A DNA stretch of 64,000 nt from Lycium barbarum (lineage: Eukaryota; Streptophyta; Magnoliopsida; Solanales; Solanaceae): contig NC_083339.1 of assembly GCF_019175385.1 (NCBI RefSeq), forward strand, positions 76,094,307 through 76,158,306, given 5' to 3'. The notes under the pieces were generated by a model, which was not told the origin of the DNA, ran no database searches, and worked only from the letters and a program-made list of their open reading frames with translations. Positions within the stretch are counted from its first letter, which is position 1, and every line of letters begins with the position of its first letter. Positions 9,566-21,058 of this stretch are shown piece after piece. Both the position numbers and the translations under genes were made by a program.

Positions 9566-12106
9566 AGATCATAGCACATGCACGAGCAGAGTAGTGCGAA
9601 ACTAAATGCATATAAATCAAGACTCAACACATTTACACACTTACAGTCATCAGAAGATTCATTAGAATAGTCGTACGTGCTGTTGTCTGGCAACCAAAAC
9701 CTCAGAGTTTACAGAAGATATTCCTATCAGAAGGCTCGTAGCAAATTATTCATAACCGATTACTCATATCATAATCCTTATATTTGATTACATACCTAGA
9801 CCAGAGTACTTTTATCGGATTACTTTTATCAGAGTACTTATATCAAAGTACTTCCATCAAAATACTTGTATCAAAATATTCATATCGAAATATTCGTATC
9901 AAAATGCTCGTATCAGAATACTTATATCAAATCACTTGTATCGGACTAGTTGTATCAGAATAGTCAATTCAGAGTACTGATATCGGAGTTTCTAGATGCT
10001 TGTTTCAGGGGATGTATACGAATCACAACAATTCGGAATAATAGTCAAACGTTTTCCTTAATTATCGTACGGAAATGAATCAAATAAGACAACATAAGTA
10101 GGTCTCGGGGTTTGTGGGCCCACCTCGGGTCAAGTCGAGGTGGCGGACATAAGCTGCGAACATTTGACTCTATGGGATCATCCGTGTAAGTTTCAAAGCG
10201 ATTTTCTCACATTTGTGCAATTTATGGGTGTTTGAATAGTTTTCCAAAAAAAAGAATGTAGAAATTATAATTCAATGTCACTGAATGAATAGTATCTAAA
10301 ATCCAACTCGGATTTCTACGAGCAGAGTAACCCCCGAGGCTTCAAATCCAAACCTAACATACCTAAGACATGCCAAAAGAAAGAGGGGTAAAGCCTTACA
10401 TACCTTTCTTGCCTTTTACGCTCGCCAAACCTCAAATCTCGTTTCGTCCGAAACCTACAAATGGTCACATTTACCAAATGTTACTATAAGGCTTTTGGCA
10501 TCCATTCTTGAGTTAGTACTTGTCTACCGAAATTTCGGCAGCACCTCCCCTATAAATACGACACCCCGAGAATTTAACTCGGCCAAAATAATTCAACAAC
10601 AACCCAACAACAACACCAACAACAACAACGATCACGACAAATTACAATATATTTACAACTAGACTTCTTTCCAACATAATGCAATAACTTTCATTCCAAC
10701 TTCGCATTTTCAAATCAATACCAATATGCTCATATTCATTACTAATCAAGATCATTACAATATAATTCGGGAACATTTCATATCATTTCTACAATATATT
10801 CACAAGATATACAAAATATACAACTTTCCACCAAAGCCATAATTCATCCAAAACTTCTAATCTTTAACACACTTATTCATAACATGTTTCCATCTTCTAA
10901 TTTCACCAACAACCATCCCAACTTGCACCTTAACAACTTCATTTCCATAATATCATAAAATTATACTAAGATGACATATTCTTCTACATTCCAGTTTAGT
11001 GCCAACTTAAACCATTTAACCTTCATTTACATTATAAGAATCACAACAACACAACTAACATATTAAACAAAATTAATTCATATCCATTTCTATCTCCACA
11101 CCACATGACCATAATTCCCACTTCCCGACTTCAACCAAATTCATTCAACTTTCATTTCCAATATAAATTTCACCATAACCACCACTACAATACAACATAA
11201 AATTTACTCATCTTGGCTACACAATATTCTCATGCACATGGCTACATACCCACATACAAATACCATACAAACTTCCATATTCTCATGAATTCTAACCATT
11301 CTACATACTACAACATAAATAAACTCTTCATAACACATAAAAGGGGATTGAATCTTACCTTTTTCCTTCAATCTTCTTCACTCAACCAAGTTGCTAAATT
11401 GATTAAACAAGTGCCCTTTCTTCCAAAATAACTACACCACGTTGTAAAGGACCCTTGAATTAGTAGGAATACCACAAGAAAATAATTTGTGGGACAAAAT
11501 TTCCAAAGGGAAAAAATTTGGAGCCTTGGCCGAATGGCCTTGGCTTTGCTCCTCTTGTTACTTTTGTTTCTCTCTTTCTCAATTGTCTTGAAACTTCTAA
11601 ATGTTTCAAGACAACTAAATGGCCCCTTTTATTTAATTTTAACACATGGGAAATCATTTAATTCCATGGGCTTGGGCCATGTATGGCCGGCCACCCCATG
11701 CAAAATTGGGCCTTACCCGGTTGGGCCCGAGTTGGTTCTAGCCCACTGACCTTTTGACCTTAAAACGTCCATATCTCCTTGTACAGACGTCACCTGGGAA
11801 CCCACGACCTATGGTTGGAAAGCTAATTCAATTATCTACAACTTCTATTTCTTGGTATGTTTCCAAATTCAAAACTTATAATACCGTTTTTGCCCCTCAA
11901 AGTCAGGTCACCCGAAAACGTTTTCTTAAAAATATTCGTTTAGAGTGCTTCCACTTTGATTTGGCCTAAGGGTCCTTCTTGAGTTGTGTTTAACTCCACA
12001 TATGTGATTCATATGACTTTTCAGATGTTCCAAAAAAAATCTCGACTTGTGGGCCCCACCTTTGCTTACAAATAACCGGACGTTAAAAAAAATACGGGAT
12101 ATAACA

Positions 12107-12120
12107 TCCTCCCCCCCTTT
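12107..12120 (-). other. Polypurine tract of the LARD-like element
   Basis: Read on minus: AAAGGGGGGGAGGA immediately before the LTR start TGTTATATCCCG. This fixes the element's orientation. Confidence 0.8.
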
Positions 12121-12121
12121 A

Positions 12122-12143
12122 GAACATTCGTCCTCGAATGTTC
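12122..12143 (-). other. PPT-adjacent stem-loop (GAACATTCG TCCT CGAATGTTC)
   Basis: Perfect 9-bp inverted repeat with a TCCT loop, 15 nt outside the LTR border. Confidence 0.65.
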
Positions 12144-12883
12144 AACTGATCTCATGGGTGTTATAATACTCTAGAAGGGTCCCGCTTTAATCTTTCATTC
12201 CAAATACTCGCCCAAAACATACATACACAATGTGTCTTCATCGCTCATTATCCTTCACGGTCCCGTTACCCTTATGGGAACTCGTGATTCGAGTTTACTC
12301 AACTTGTTAGTTCGCAACAGCTTTAAGTTCTTACCACAGCTTTTCTTTATTTCCTTTTCTCACATTTCTCGACAAGGTATACTTGTCTTTGATTTCTTGT
12401 ATTGACGCTCGTTTCGTCCATCGTTACTCCTAGTTGACTTCCCGATGTAGATTCGTTACAAATATGATCGAGCGTCGCTTCACATCGATAATTCATATAA
12501 TTTCCTAACATATATTCTCATATTCCATACAATTAATGGTGGCCCATGAACTATCTTCTAGTATCCGGTGGCTTCTCTTATTTCATCCACAGGCGCTGCG
12601 TTCTTCCTTTCCTCCAAAGATTTCCCGACTACCAGTTGTCGCGCTTCCCCCTTTTTATTCTAACATAATATGCTCCCCCCTTTTTAAGGGGTTCCTTATA
12701 CGTCACGATCTTCGAGTACTCTTATCTTTAATTGTTCTTCATCCCTTGTCTCTTCTCTAATCTAACCGATTGCGTGTTGTGTGGCCTTTTATGGTCTCCA
12801 ACCATCTCGTATATTATAATTTTACTCAGGCTATTTTAGCTTTCCATTCGTCTCTTATATCGGAATACATAAAATTCTGCCAT

Positions 12884-12986
12884 ACTTCCCAGGGGGTCAC
12901 CCATCCTGAAATTGCTCCCACCTGAGCACACTTAACCTCGAAACCTTGGTGGAATTTGGCGCCTTAACGCTGATATAATCACGTCC
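12884..12986 (-). ncRNA. 5S-rRNA-like segment inside the LARD-like element
   Basis: Read on minus, the segment starts GGACGTGATTATATCAGCGTTA. It continues with GGTTAAGTGTGCTCAGG, corresponding to 5S box A (AGTTAAGCGTGCTTGGG), and ends GGATGGGTGACC, two C, CTGGGAAGT, almost identical to 5S box C. The order and spacing match plant 5S rRNA over about 103 of ~120 nt; the 3' ~17 nt are absent. It lies about 500 nt downstream of the primer site, not in the LTR as in Cassandra TRIMs. It could be a captured 5S copy acting as an internal Pol III-type signal, an L5-binding mimic, or simply a relic. It is not a functional 5S gene by itself. Confidence 0.7.
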
Positions 12987-13476
12987 ACTTCCTTGTATGT
13001 CCTTTACTACATAATCTGGAGCAAGTCAAGGTTTTACAGATTTTGAGACACATTCGTAACACGTCATTTCTTGTGAAATTACTATTTTACCCTTTTCGGT
13101 CTTCCATACCACCTTTACAAATTCTTATCATTCAAAATCTGTACGCAGCAAATACCAACAATACCTTACTGAGCATACGACTATATATCACATCCTAGCC
13201 GCCCAGAACTTTCTGTTTCAGGTAACAGAACGAATATCTCCAGACTTGCCCTTGTGACCTTTCCATATCATTTCCCATATTCTTCCGTAGTATGTAAGGC
13301 TAGCATATAAGGAATCTCATGTCCTATGACTTGGCTCTATCGCACGATCTATGACAGAAAGAAGGTCAACAATCCCTAGATGCCCCGTAGCCTCCTGTTT
13401 ATAGATGTGGCGCGCTACACACCATAAACAGGACTCTACCGGACACGACTTTGCAGACAACCCCTAGGACAGACCT

Positions 13477-13489
13477 GCTCTGATACCAC
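13477..13489 (-). other. Primer-binding site, initiator tRNA-Met type
   Basis: Read on minus: TGGTATCAGAGCAGG two to three bases inside the 5' LTR end. This is the standard plant tRNA-iMet primer site. Confidence 0.85.
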
Positions 13490-13910
13490 TTTGTCACACC
13501 CTAATCCCGCTAGGGTGTGATGGGCACCCGACACCATATCCGGAGCCGAGCGAACCCACAGACTCTCAGTTCGTACATAGTCTTTCCGGACTACTAATCA
13601 AATAGAATGCAGCACATATTAAAACGTATTGAAATATATACATACTATAATTTTTTTTTTTTTTGCAGCTTTCAAATCAAACAAATCTGTAATCACACAA
13701 ACTTTATATCATAATACAAAAACGACACATCGGCTGATGGAGCCGCTTACTAAACTGACATACCATACCCACGACTCTGTCTGCAAAGTCTCTAACATTA
13801 CCGGAACCTCTAACACATATACTCTGACTCGGCAGTCCTCCAGAAGCAAATGGAGCTTGCCATCTTTGTTGGAGCATCTTCTATATTGTCTTCAACTCGT
13901 CTGGGAGTAC

Positions 13911-13968
13911 CTGCGTGGCATGAAACGCAGCCCCCGAAGAAAGGGGGTCAGTACGGAATATGTACTGA
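13911..13968 (-). other. LTR three-hairpin module, copy 3
   Basis: CTGCG/CGCAG (13911-13930), CCCCC/GGGGG (13931-13947), TCAGTAC/GTACTGA (13948-13968). Identical to copy 2, as expected of sister LTRs. Confidence 0.7.
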
Positions 13969-14271
13969 GTATGTAAGACAAGAATACAGCAAACAGAATC
14001 ATAATCGAACGGACATTACAAAATAAGTACGTTATCCAGAGTACCGAGATACTTACTTCCCAGACACAAATCATGTGTACTGATGTCATATGTCAGGCGG
14101 AGTACAGAAACATATACAATGCCCGAAATACCAAAGTTGTTACATTTAACACTTAAACCATGTATATCATTATCACATACCGTACCCGGCCCGTGGAGGG
14201 ACTCGGTGATGAAGTCATGTCATTCCAATGCTCATATCATCATGCATGCATAAGCATAGACATATATATAC

Positions 14272-14273
<2 letters not shown>

Positions 14274-14323
<50 letters not shown>
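14274..14323. repeat. (TA)n microsatellite
   Basis: Dinucleotide run inside the 5' LTR. Confidence 0.9.
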
Positions 14324-14328
<5 letters not shown>

Positions 14329-16948
14329 GTACCCCGCCCTCTAGTGAGGGACTCGGTGAACAATGCAGTGGAGTGCGCACGAGAACGTACCCGGCCCGGG
14401 ACTCGGTGAAAGAGATCATAGCACATGCACGAGCAGAGTAGTGCGAAACTAAATGCATATAAATCAAGACTCTACACATTTACACACTTACCGTCATCAG
14501 AAGATTCATTAGAATAGTCGTACGTGCTGTTGTCTGGCAACCAAAACCTCAGAGTTTACAGAAGATATTCCTATCAGAAGGCTCGTAGCAAATTATTCAT
14601 AACCGATTACTCATATCATAATCCTTATATTTGATTACATACCTAGACCAGAGTACTTTTATCGGATTACTTTTATCAGAGTACTTATATCAAAGTACTT
14701 ACATCAAAATACTTGTATCAAAATATTCATATCGAAATATTCGTATCAAAATGCTCGTATCAGAATACTTATATCAAATCACTTGTATCGGACTAGTTGT
14801 ATCAGAATAGTCAATTCAGAGTACTGATATCGGAGTTTCTAGATGCTTGTTTCAGGGGATGTATACGAATCACAACAATTCGAAATAATAGTCAAACGTT
14901 TTCCTTAATTATCGTACGGAAATGAATCAAATAAGACAACATAAGTAGGTATCGGGGTTTGTGGGCCCACCTCGGGTCAAGTCGAGGTGGCGGACATAAG
15001 CTACGAACATTTGACTCTATGGGGTCATCCGTGTAAGTTTCAAAGCGATTTTCTCACATTTGTGCAATTTATGGGTGTTTGAATAGTTTTCCAAAAAAAA
15101 GAATGTAGAAATTATAATTCAATGTCACTGAATGAATAGTATCTAAAATCCAACTCGGATTTCTACGAGCAGAGTAACCCCCGAGGCTTCAAATCCAAAC
15201 CTAACATACCTAAGACATGCCAAAAGAAGGAGGGGTAAAGCCTTACATACCTTTCTTGCCTTTTACGCTCGCCAAACCCCAATCTCGTTTCGTCTGAAAC
15301 CTACAAATGGTCACATTTACCAAATGTTACTATAAGGCTTTTGGCATCCATTCTTGAGTTAGTACTTGTCTACCGAAATTTCGGCAGCACCTCCCCTATA
15401 AATACGACACCCCGAGAATTAACTCGGCCAAAATAATTCAACAACAACCCAACAACAACAACAACGATCACGACAAATTACAATATATTTACAACTAGAC
15501 TTCTTTCCAACATAATGCAATAACTTTCATTCCGACTTCGCATTTTCAAATCAATACCAACATGCTCATATTCATTACTAATCAAGATCATTACAATATA
15601 ATTCGGGAACATTTCATATCATTTCTACAATATATTCACAAGATATACAAAATATACAACTTTCCACCAAAGCCATAATTCATCCAAAACTTCTAATCTT
15701 TAACACACTTATTCATAACATGTTTCCATCTTCTAATTTCACCAACAACCATCCCAACTTGCACCTTAACAACTTCATTTCCATAATATCATAAAATTAT
15801 ACTAAGATGACATATTCTTCTACATTCCATTTTAGTGCCAACTTAAACCATTTAACCTTCATTTACATTATAAGAATCACAACAACACAACTAACATATT
15901 AAACAAAATTAATTCATATTCATTTCTATCTCCACACCACATGACCATAATTCCCACTTCCCGACTTCAACCAAATTCATTCAACTTTCATTTCCAATAT
16001 AAATTTCACCATAACCACCACTACAATACAACATAAAATTTACTCATCTTGGCTACACAATATTCTCATGCACATGGCTACATACCCACATACAAATACC
16101 ATACAAACTTCCATATTCTCATGAATTCTAACCATTTCTACATACTACAACATAAATAAACTCTTCATAACACATAAAAGGGGATTGAATCTTACCTTTT
16201 TCCTTCAATCTTCTTCACTCAACCAAGTTGCTAAATTGATGAAACAAGTGCCCTTTCTTCCAAAATAACTACACCACGTTGTAAAGGACCCTTGAATTAG
16301 TAGGAATACCACAAGAAAATAATTTGTGGGACAAAATTTTCAAAGGGCAAAAATTTGGAGCCTTGGCCGAATGGCCTTGGCTTTGCTCCTCTTGTTACTT
16401 TTGTTTCTCTCTTTCTCAATTGTCTTGAAACTTCTAAATGTTTCAAGACAACTAAATGGCCCCTTTTATTTAATTTTAACACATGGGAAATCATTTAATT
16501 CCATGGGCTTGGGCCATGTATGGCCGGCCACCCCATGCAAAATTGGGCCTTACCCGGTTGGGCCCGAGTTGGTTCTAGCCCACTGACCTTTTGACCTTAA
16601 AACGTCCATATCTCCTTGTAAAGACGTCACCTGGGAACCCACGACCTATGGTTGGAAAGCTAATTCAATTATCTACAACTTCTATTTCTTGGTATTTTTC
16701 CAAATTCAAAACTTATAATACCGTTTTTGCCCCTCAAAGTCAGGTCACCCGAAAACGTTTTCTTAAAAATATTCGTTTGGAGTGTTTCCACTTTGATTTG
16801 GCCTAAGGGTCCTTCTTGAGTTGTGTTTAACTCCACATATGTGATTCATATGACTTTGCAGATGTTCCAAAAAAAATCTCGACTTGTGGGCCACACCTTA
16901 GCTTACAAATAACCGGACGTTAAAAAAAATACGGGATATAACAGTTTG

Positions 16949-16963
16949 GGTCGTGACAATTAT
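16949..16963 (+). mobile_element. Last 10 nt of the solo LTR begun at 6354, and right TSD ATTAT
   Basis: GGTCGTGACA (16949-16958) completes the solo LTR, followed by ATTAT (16959-16963), identical to 6349-6353. Confidence 0.75.
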
Positions 16964-17339
16964 ATTCAAAGTGTACCAATTAAACACATAGTGATTAACA
17001 AGTTAAACAGAAACAGTGCGTGCAATTCACACGATGTGACATGGAAAATGTAATGAATAAAAACAAACACGTGGCTTGGCAATCAAAATTAACCAAAAAG
17101 TGGGTTTTTAGCACCAACCCAAAAAAAAAAAAAAAAAAAAAATCCTTATGGTCTTCTTCCCCAAACGGAAGCCATTCCCTTCAATCATCCTCCCCCACTA
17201 GATGCTTTCTGCACCATCGCCATCTTCCCCCTACTTCTTACATCAAACACCCACTTCCCTCATTTTTTTCTTTCCCAAAACAAATACAGATTTTTCTTCC
17301 GCTCGGCATCTTCTTCCTCCCAAAACGACATTGTCATAT
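16964..17339. other. Intergenic spacer between two solo LTRs
   Basis: 376 nt with a poly-A tract (17120-17142) and pyrimidine-rich sequence. The first ~40 nt belong to the repeat shared in inverted orientation with 20395-20460. I see no gene. Confidence 0.5.
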
Positions 17340-17520
17340 TGTCATGACCCAGCTAGGGGCCACGACAGGTACCCGGGGCTAACCACCAAGCACCGCTCGT
17401 TCTATTACTCGTCTTACTTATTTAATGCTCTTCTATCAATTTCATATTTAAATCATAAGAAAATCATCTTACATTTGAAAACGTAAATACTTTCATATAC
17501 ATATGCCTCTCGGCCATCAA

Positions 17521-17525
<5 letters not shown>

Positions 17526-17565
<40 letters not shown>
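17526..17565. repeat. (AT)n microsatellite
   Basis: Dinucleotide run in the solo LTR. Confidence 0.9.
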
Positions 17566-17571
<6 letters not shown>

Positions 17572-17784
17572 CATAATGGCAACCTTGTGAGACCACATAA
17601 CCCACACCGTGTATCTACGAGCCTCTACTAGAGTACAAGACACATAGACGGGACAGGACCCCGTTGGGCCCAACATATACAAATGTACACAAAAGAGTCA
17701 TCATAAGCACCTCCGGAACAAAGGAGTGCTCTCAATCGGCTAACAGCTCCTACGAGTCTGGCTCAAGCTCGCCTCCCTGTCTAC

Positions 17785-17842
17785 CTGTGGGCATGAACAC
17801 AGCATCCAAAGAAAACGGATGTCAGTACGAACATTGTAATGA
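17785..17842 (-). other. LTR three-hairpin module, copy 4 (compensated stems)
   Basis: Stem 3 CTGTG (17785-17789)/CACAG (17798-17802); stem 2 CATCC (17803-17807)/GGATG (17817-17821); stem 1 TCAGTAC (17822-17828)/GTAATGA (one mismatch). Compared with copies 1-3, stems 2 and 3 differ in sequence but still pair. Confidence 0.7.
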
Positions 17843-19509
17843 GTATGTAAGACAGAATTGAAATAAAAATAATAGAAGGATCATGAGTCATAAGAGAAAG
17901 ACATGACCTGCATGAGTGTCATAGGCAAATACATTCCTTACATATATCATATTTTACATATTCATGATACATATGTCATCACATCACACATGTCATCACA
18001 TATATCATCACATCATAATCCGCATCGTTAACCCGCGTCCGGGTAACCATCATATGCCGCCCACTAGTGGTGATCATGCCCGGCCCTCTAGGCTCGGTGT
18101 AGACATAGCATCCCGCCTTAGCGGTGACATGCCCGGCCATCTAGGCACGGTGGAATCATATGCAACCCGCCTTAGCGGTGACATGCCCGGCCATATTGGC
18201 ACGGTGGAATCACATCGTCATATAGTCAATCGTAACCCATTATTATTACACATCTCATGAACATATTATAATCTTATCATAGCTTGACATTTTCATACAT
18301 AACATAGGCATATTATAAGCTAGTATTATTGATCATCTTGTAGACGTACCATGACTTTGCATTATTTCACATTTAGCATTAGGAGCATACATTAGACTTT
18401 GAAGACAACCATGGCTATGTCGGGGTGATGTAAGGTCGTAAACCCCCGATTATATTATGAACATTTATGAGTACTTTGCCTCACCTTGAAGGAAATAGTG
18501 CATAAGGTGAGTGTTAACAATAATGACATCATCAGCGTTATGGGATCATCATATCCTGAACTATCGAATCTCTATACTTTAATTCATCATCATCATTAGC
18601 ATGCTCGTATGTAGTTTAGTATATTTAAGGACTCATAAACTCCATCATATAGGAGGATCATGGAAAGCTTGAAAGATTCATGTCTTTGAAAGAAGGGATA
18701 AGCCTTACATACCTTTGTCGTTTACTAATCTATCGCTTGCTTGTTCTCCCTTAGTGCATACGTTCTACCTTCAAGAGAATTCGTATCGACATTAGCTAAC
18801 AATTATAAGAACGGCTTACTAACGCTAGAGAAAATTGGACAGCATTTCCTTCATTTATACAACTCTTCCCATATTCTATATCAACTCTCAAATGTTCATA
18901 ACAACATTCTCAATATGATAGACAACACTCATCATTCGTTTACAATATCCGTATTTCACAATTTGTCTTAAATTTCTCCATAATCATGGCCATGGTTCAT
19001 TGTTGCATTTTTCTCACATAGGATACTTATTCTTCTAAATGTCATTCATAACATTTTTATAATCACAAATTATCAATGATCAAGGCTCAATTCAAACCTT
19101 TACTCAACAATGCTACTATTCACACTTTCATGACCCATTTCTTACATCCTTCTATAATCCAAGTGTTTCAACTCTTCCATACCCTAAATAACATGTAAAT
19201 GCGATAAACCTTACCTTAGATGTTGTAGGAACAAGCCTTGAGTGGTATTACTCTTCTTGCACCAAAACCCTAGTTTACTTCTCTTGAAATTTCTTAACTT
19301 GGATGAACTTTGATGAGTTTCCCACACTTGGTTTTGTTGATTTGATGAAGTTGATAATCAATTTCTCATGAGTTCTTGTATATGAAATGTGTGGAAGTTT
19401 ATAGAGAAGTCTTGAGTTGTGGAGAATGAAAAATGAAAATGAAATAAATGAACTTGGGTCTCTTATTTAAAACTTGAAATCTGATTCGAAATGAACAGTA
19501 GTTGGAAGT

Positions 19510-19770
19510 GCACAGTGGTCGTAAACTCGGTTTACGGTCCGTATTTCAGTTTACGGTCCGTATTCCATGGGCGTATTAAAGGATGACAGAACTAGAAAGT
19601 CAAGCTGAGGACATGGTGATTTACGTATTCAGTTTACGGGTCGTATTTCAGTTTACGGTCCGTATTTCAAGTCGTATTTAACCATTCAAGTCTTTGGCAG
19701 AAAGTTGAAGTTTTGGAATGTTGAAAGACGACAAGGCAGTTTACGGGCCGTATACCACTTTATGGTCTGT
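19510..19770. promoter_or_regulatory. TTTACGGTCCGTA palindrome cluster in LTR U3
   Basis: At least six TTTACGG(T/G)(C/T)CGTA motifs upstream (sense strand minus) of a TTTAAATAAGAG TATA-like box. A homologous cluster lies at 54315-54575. Confidence 0.55.
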
Positions 19771-20394
19771 ATTTCATCGACGAGACCAAAGTGCAAATCT
19801 GCAACTTTTCACATTTTCAGAACCTATAAATAGTCGTTGGGCTCATAACCTATTTCTTATTCCCATTGCCTTTGAAATCTTACTTAGGGTCGTCAAACGT
19901 CATTCCCTTCTGATTAAAACATCGTATACTCGTATTCTTCGTTAGTCTATTCACTGTACGAGATTGGAAATTTCCGAAGTGTAACACATATTGCTAAGCC
20001 AAACACAAGTACAGTTGGAGATGGGTTCAGCAACAGATCATTAACATAATCATATATAAGGAAAATTTTGCTGGCAATTAATTTGTGTTTTAGAATAGTT
20101 AGAGAATTTTTTTACATTAGAAATGTTTCAAAAGGTAAAACAATCATGAGACCAGTAAAAGCATATCGTGCTAACCGATTTAGATCTCTCAACATAACTA
20201 TCTCCAAAAATTTCAGAAAATCATCAAACTTTTAACCAGTCATATTTATAGATTGATGGGTTATTTGAAGGTGACGGGTTCTTGCACCCAGAAACTAGAA
20301 TTTTTAACAAAGGAAAAAGTACAATATTACTTTTTATCAATTCACGCGCCTGAAGGAAGTTGCATAACAATTTTTTTTGCCATGTCAGCATTGT

Positions 20395-20460
20395 GTGTTT
20401 AATTGGTACACTTTGAATATAATTAAAGTGTCTAACAGGAACAACCCTTAGTTGAGGTGC
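20395..20460. repeat. Inverted copy of the repeat at 6309-6353/16964-17000
   Basis: Reverse complement of the reconstructed pre-insertion sequence, with a few mismatches. Probably a MITE-like family end; terminal repeats and TSD were not resolved. Confidence 0.5.
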
Positions 20461-20469
20461 CAAAATAAA

Positions 20470-20547
20470 ATTTTATGACAACTTTAAGAGGCTACTTATG
20501 CATTTGTTCATTTTATGACAACTTTAAGGGGCTACTTATGCATTTGG
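20470..20547. repeat. Two 40-bp direct repeats
   Basis: Units at 20470-20509 and 20510-20547, each with TTTTATGACAACTTTAAG followed by GGCTACTTATGCATTTG. Confidence 0.85.
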
Positions 20548-21058
20548 CCAACTTTTTGTCTCAAGAAGTCTTCCGCAGGCCTCAGCTAGAGTCAGTTGGC
20601 AGAGGCCCAAAAAAAATAGGAATGGCCGGGCAGCCAAAAATTAATTATATTCAGACTATATATATATATTATTTGCTATTATTTTGTGCAAAAGTCCCAT
20701 AAAAGATTTCAAAATCCGGTACAAATTAGTTGTAACAACCATACACATGTCCACTGATCTGCAAAAAGAGGAGCAGTCGCTTGTATCACCTTGTTTTCGT
20801 CGTATACTTACGATGCAACTAAAATGGGAGCCAAAAAATTGCAAGTTTCCTGGACATTTACGTTCTGAAAAATAATTATTCTACTAGACCATCTTTTTGG
20901 AATTTAAAATGAAAATTCAGCAGCGGTTAAAAATATATCAGATGATAAGTACAGATATACGGATAAGAAGTTGTATCACAACCTCACAGAAAACAAAAAT
21001 CAAACGAGAAATGTGAAATATTACAAGCTGAGGAAGAGGAAGACCATTGAAGATTTAA

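Larger units (their letters stand above)
8484..12106 (-). mobile_element. 3' LTR of a coding-less LTR retrotransposon (LARD-like)
   Basis: In plus orientation it begins TGTCACACCC and ends GGGATATAACA. It is a near-identical direct repeat of 13492-16943. The 3623-nt length differs from the 3452-nt partner mainly through extra ACCG...CGGT repeat units and AT microsatellite length (9170-9565 versus 14175-14410). The left flank GTTTG (8479-8483) equals the right flank of the whole element (16944-16948). It holds the three-hairpin module (8905-8962) and a CCGAAATTTCGG palindrome (10524-10541). Confidence 0.9.
12107..13491 (-). mobile_element. Internal domain of the LARD-like element, no protein coding capacity
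   Basis: About 1.4 kb between the LTRs. No gag, protease, RT or integrase similarity is visible in any frame; the longest ORF (12536-12760) is unremarkable. It carries a primer-binding site next to the 5' LTR, a 5S-rRNA-like stretch (12884-12986), and a polypurine tract at the other end. It must depend on another element's proteins to move. Confidence 0.75.
13492..16943 (-). mobile_element. 5' LTR of the LARD-like element
   Basis: 3452-nt partner of 8484-12106 with only scattered substitutions by eye, implying a fairly recent insertion. It contains the three-hairpin module (13911-13968), three ACCG...CGGT repeat units (14175-14410), a (TA)n run (14274-14323), and the CCGAAATTTCGG palindrome (about 15370-15387). 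The right end ATAACA is followed by TSD GTTTG. Confidence 0.9.
17340..19986 (-). mobile_element. Solo LTR, Tekay-type family (TSD CATAT)
   Basis: Plus-strand borders TGTCATGACCCAG and AGTGTAACA; flanks CATAT at 17335-17339 and 19987-19991. Clearly related to 52307-54792 across its length. In sense order (from 19986 down): ACGGTCCGTA palindromes (19510-19770), TATA-like TTTAAATAAGAG (about 19462-19473) followed by the leader, the CTCACCTT/AAGGTGAG inverted repeat (18480-18511), hairpin minisatellite (18053-18210), three-hairpin module (17785-17842), GACGGG/CCCGTT hairpin (17647-17665). No internal domain. Confidence 0.85.
19987..20989. other. Intergenic DNA downstream of DDB1
   Basis: No gene seen. 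It contains the inverted repeat copy (20395-20460), two 40-bp direct repeats (20470-20547) and AT-rich spacer. The DDB1 transcript end lies somewhere in the ~100-300 nt below 21059; I cannot fix the cleavage site. Confidence 0.4.

Noticed and set aside
9385..9693. Proteins with long Ile-Tyr runs (also 8209-8451, 14160-14441, 17464-17682)
   Set aside because: Translations of (TA)n microsatellites.
11489..11969. Conserved duplicated ORFs (also 16326-16806; 13629-13976 and 8599-8970)
   Set aside because: Their conservation is explained by being in sister LTRs; no domain, and frames overlap on both strands.
12884..12986. Functional 5S rRNA gene
   Set aside because: It lacks the 3' end and differs at many positions outside the boxes; it is described only as 5S-like.
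17020..17486. Possible gene with a Lys run
   Set aside because: Overlapping frames across a poly-A tract and LTR start; no support.
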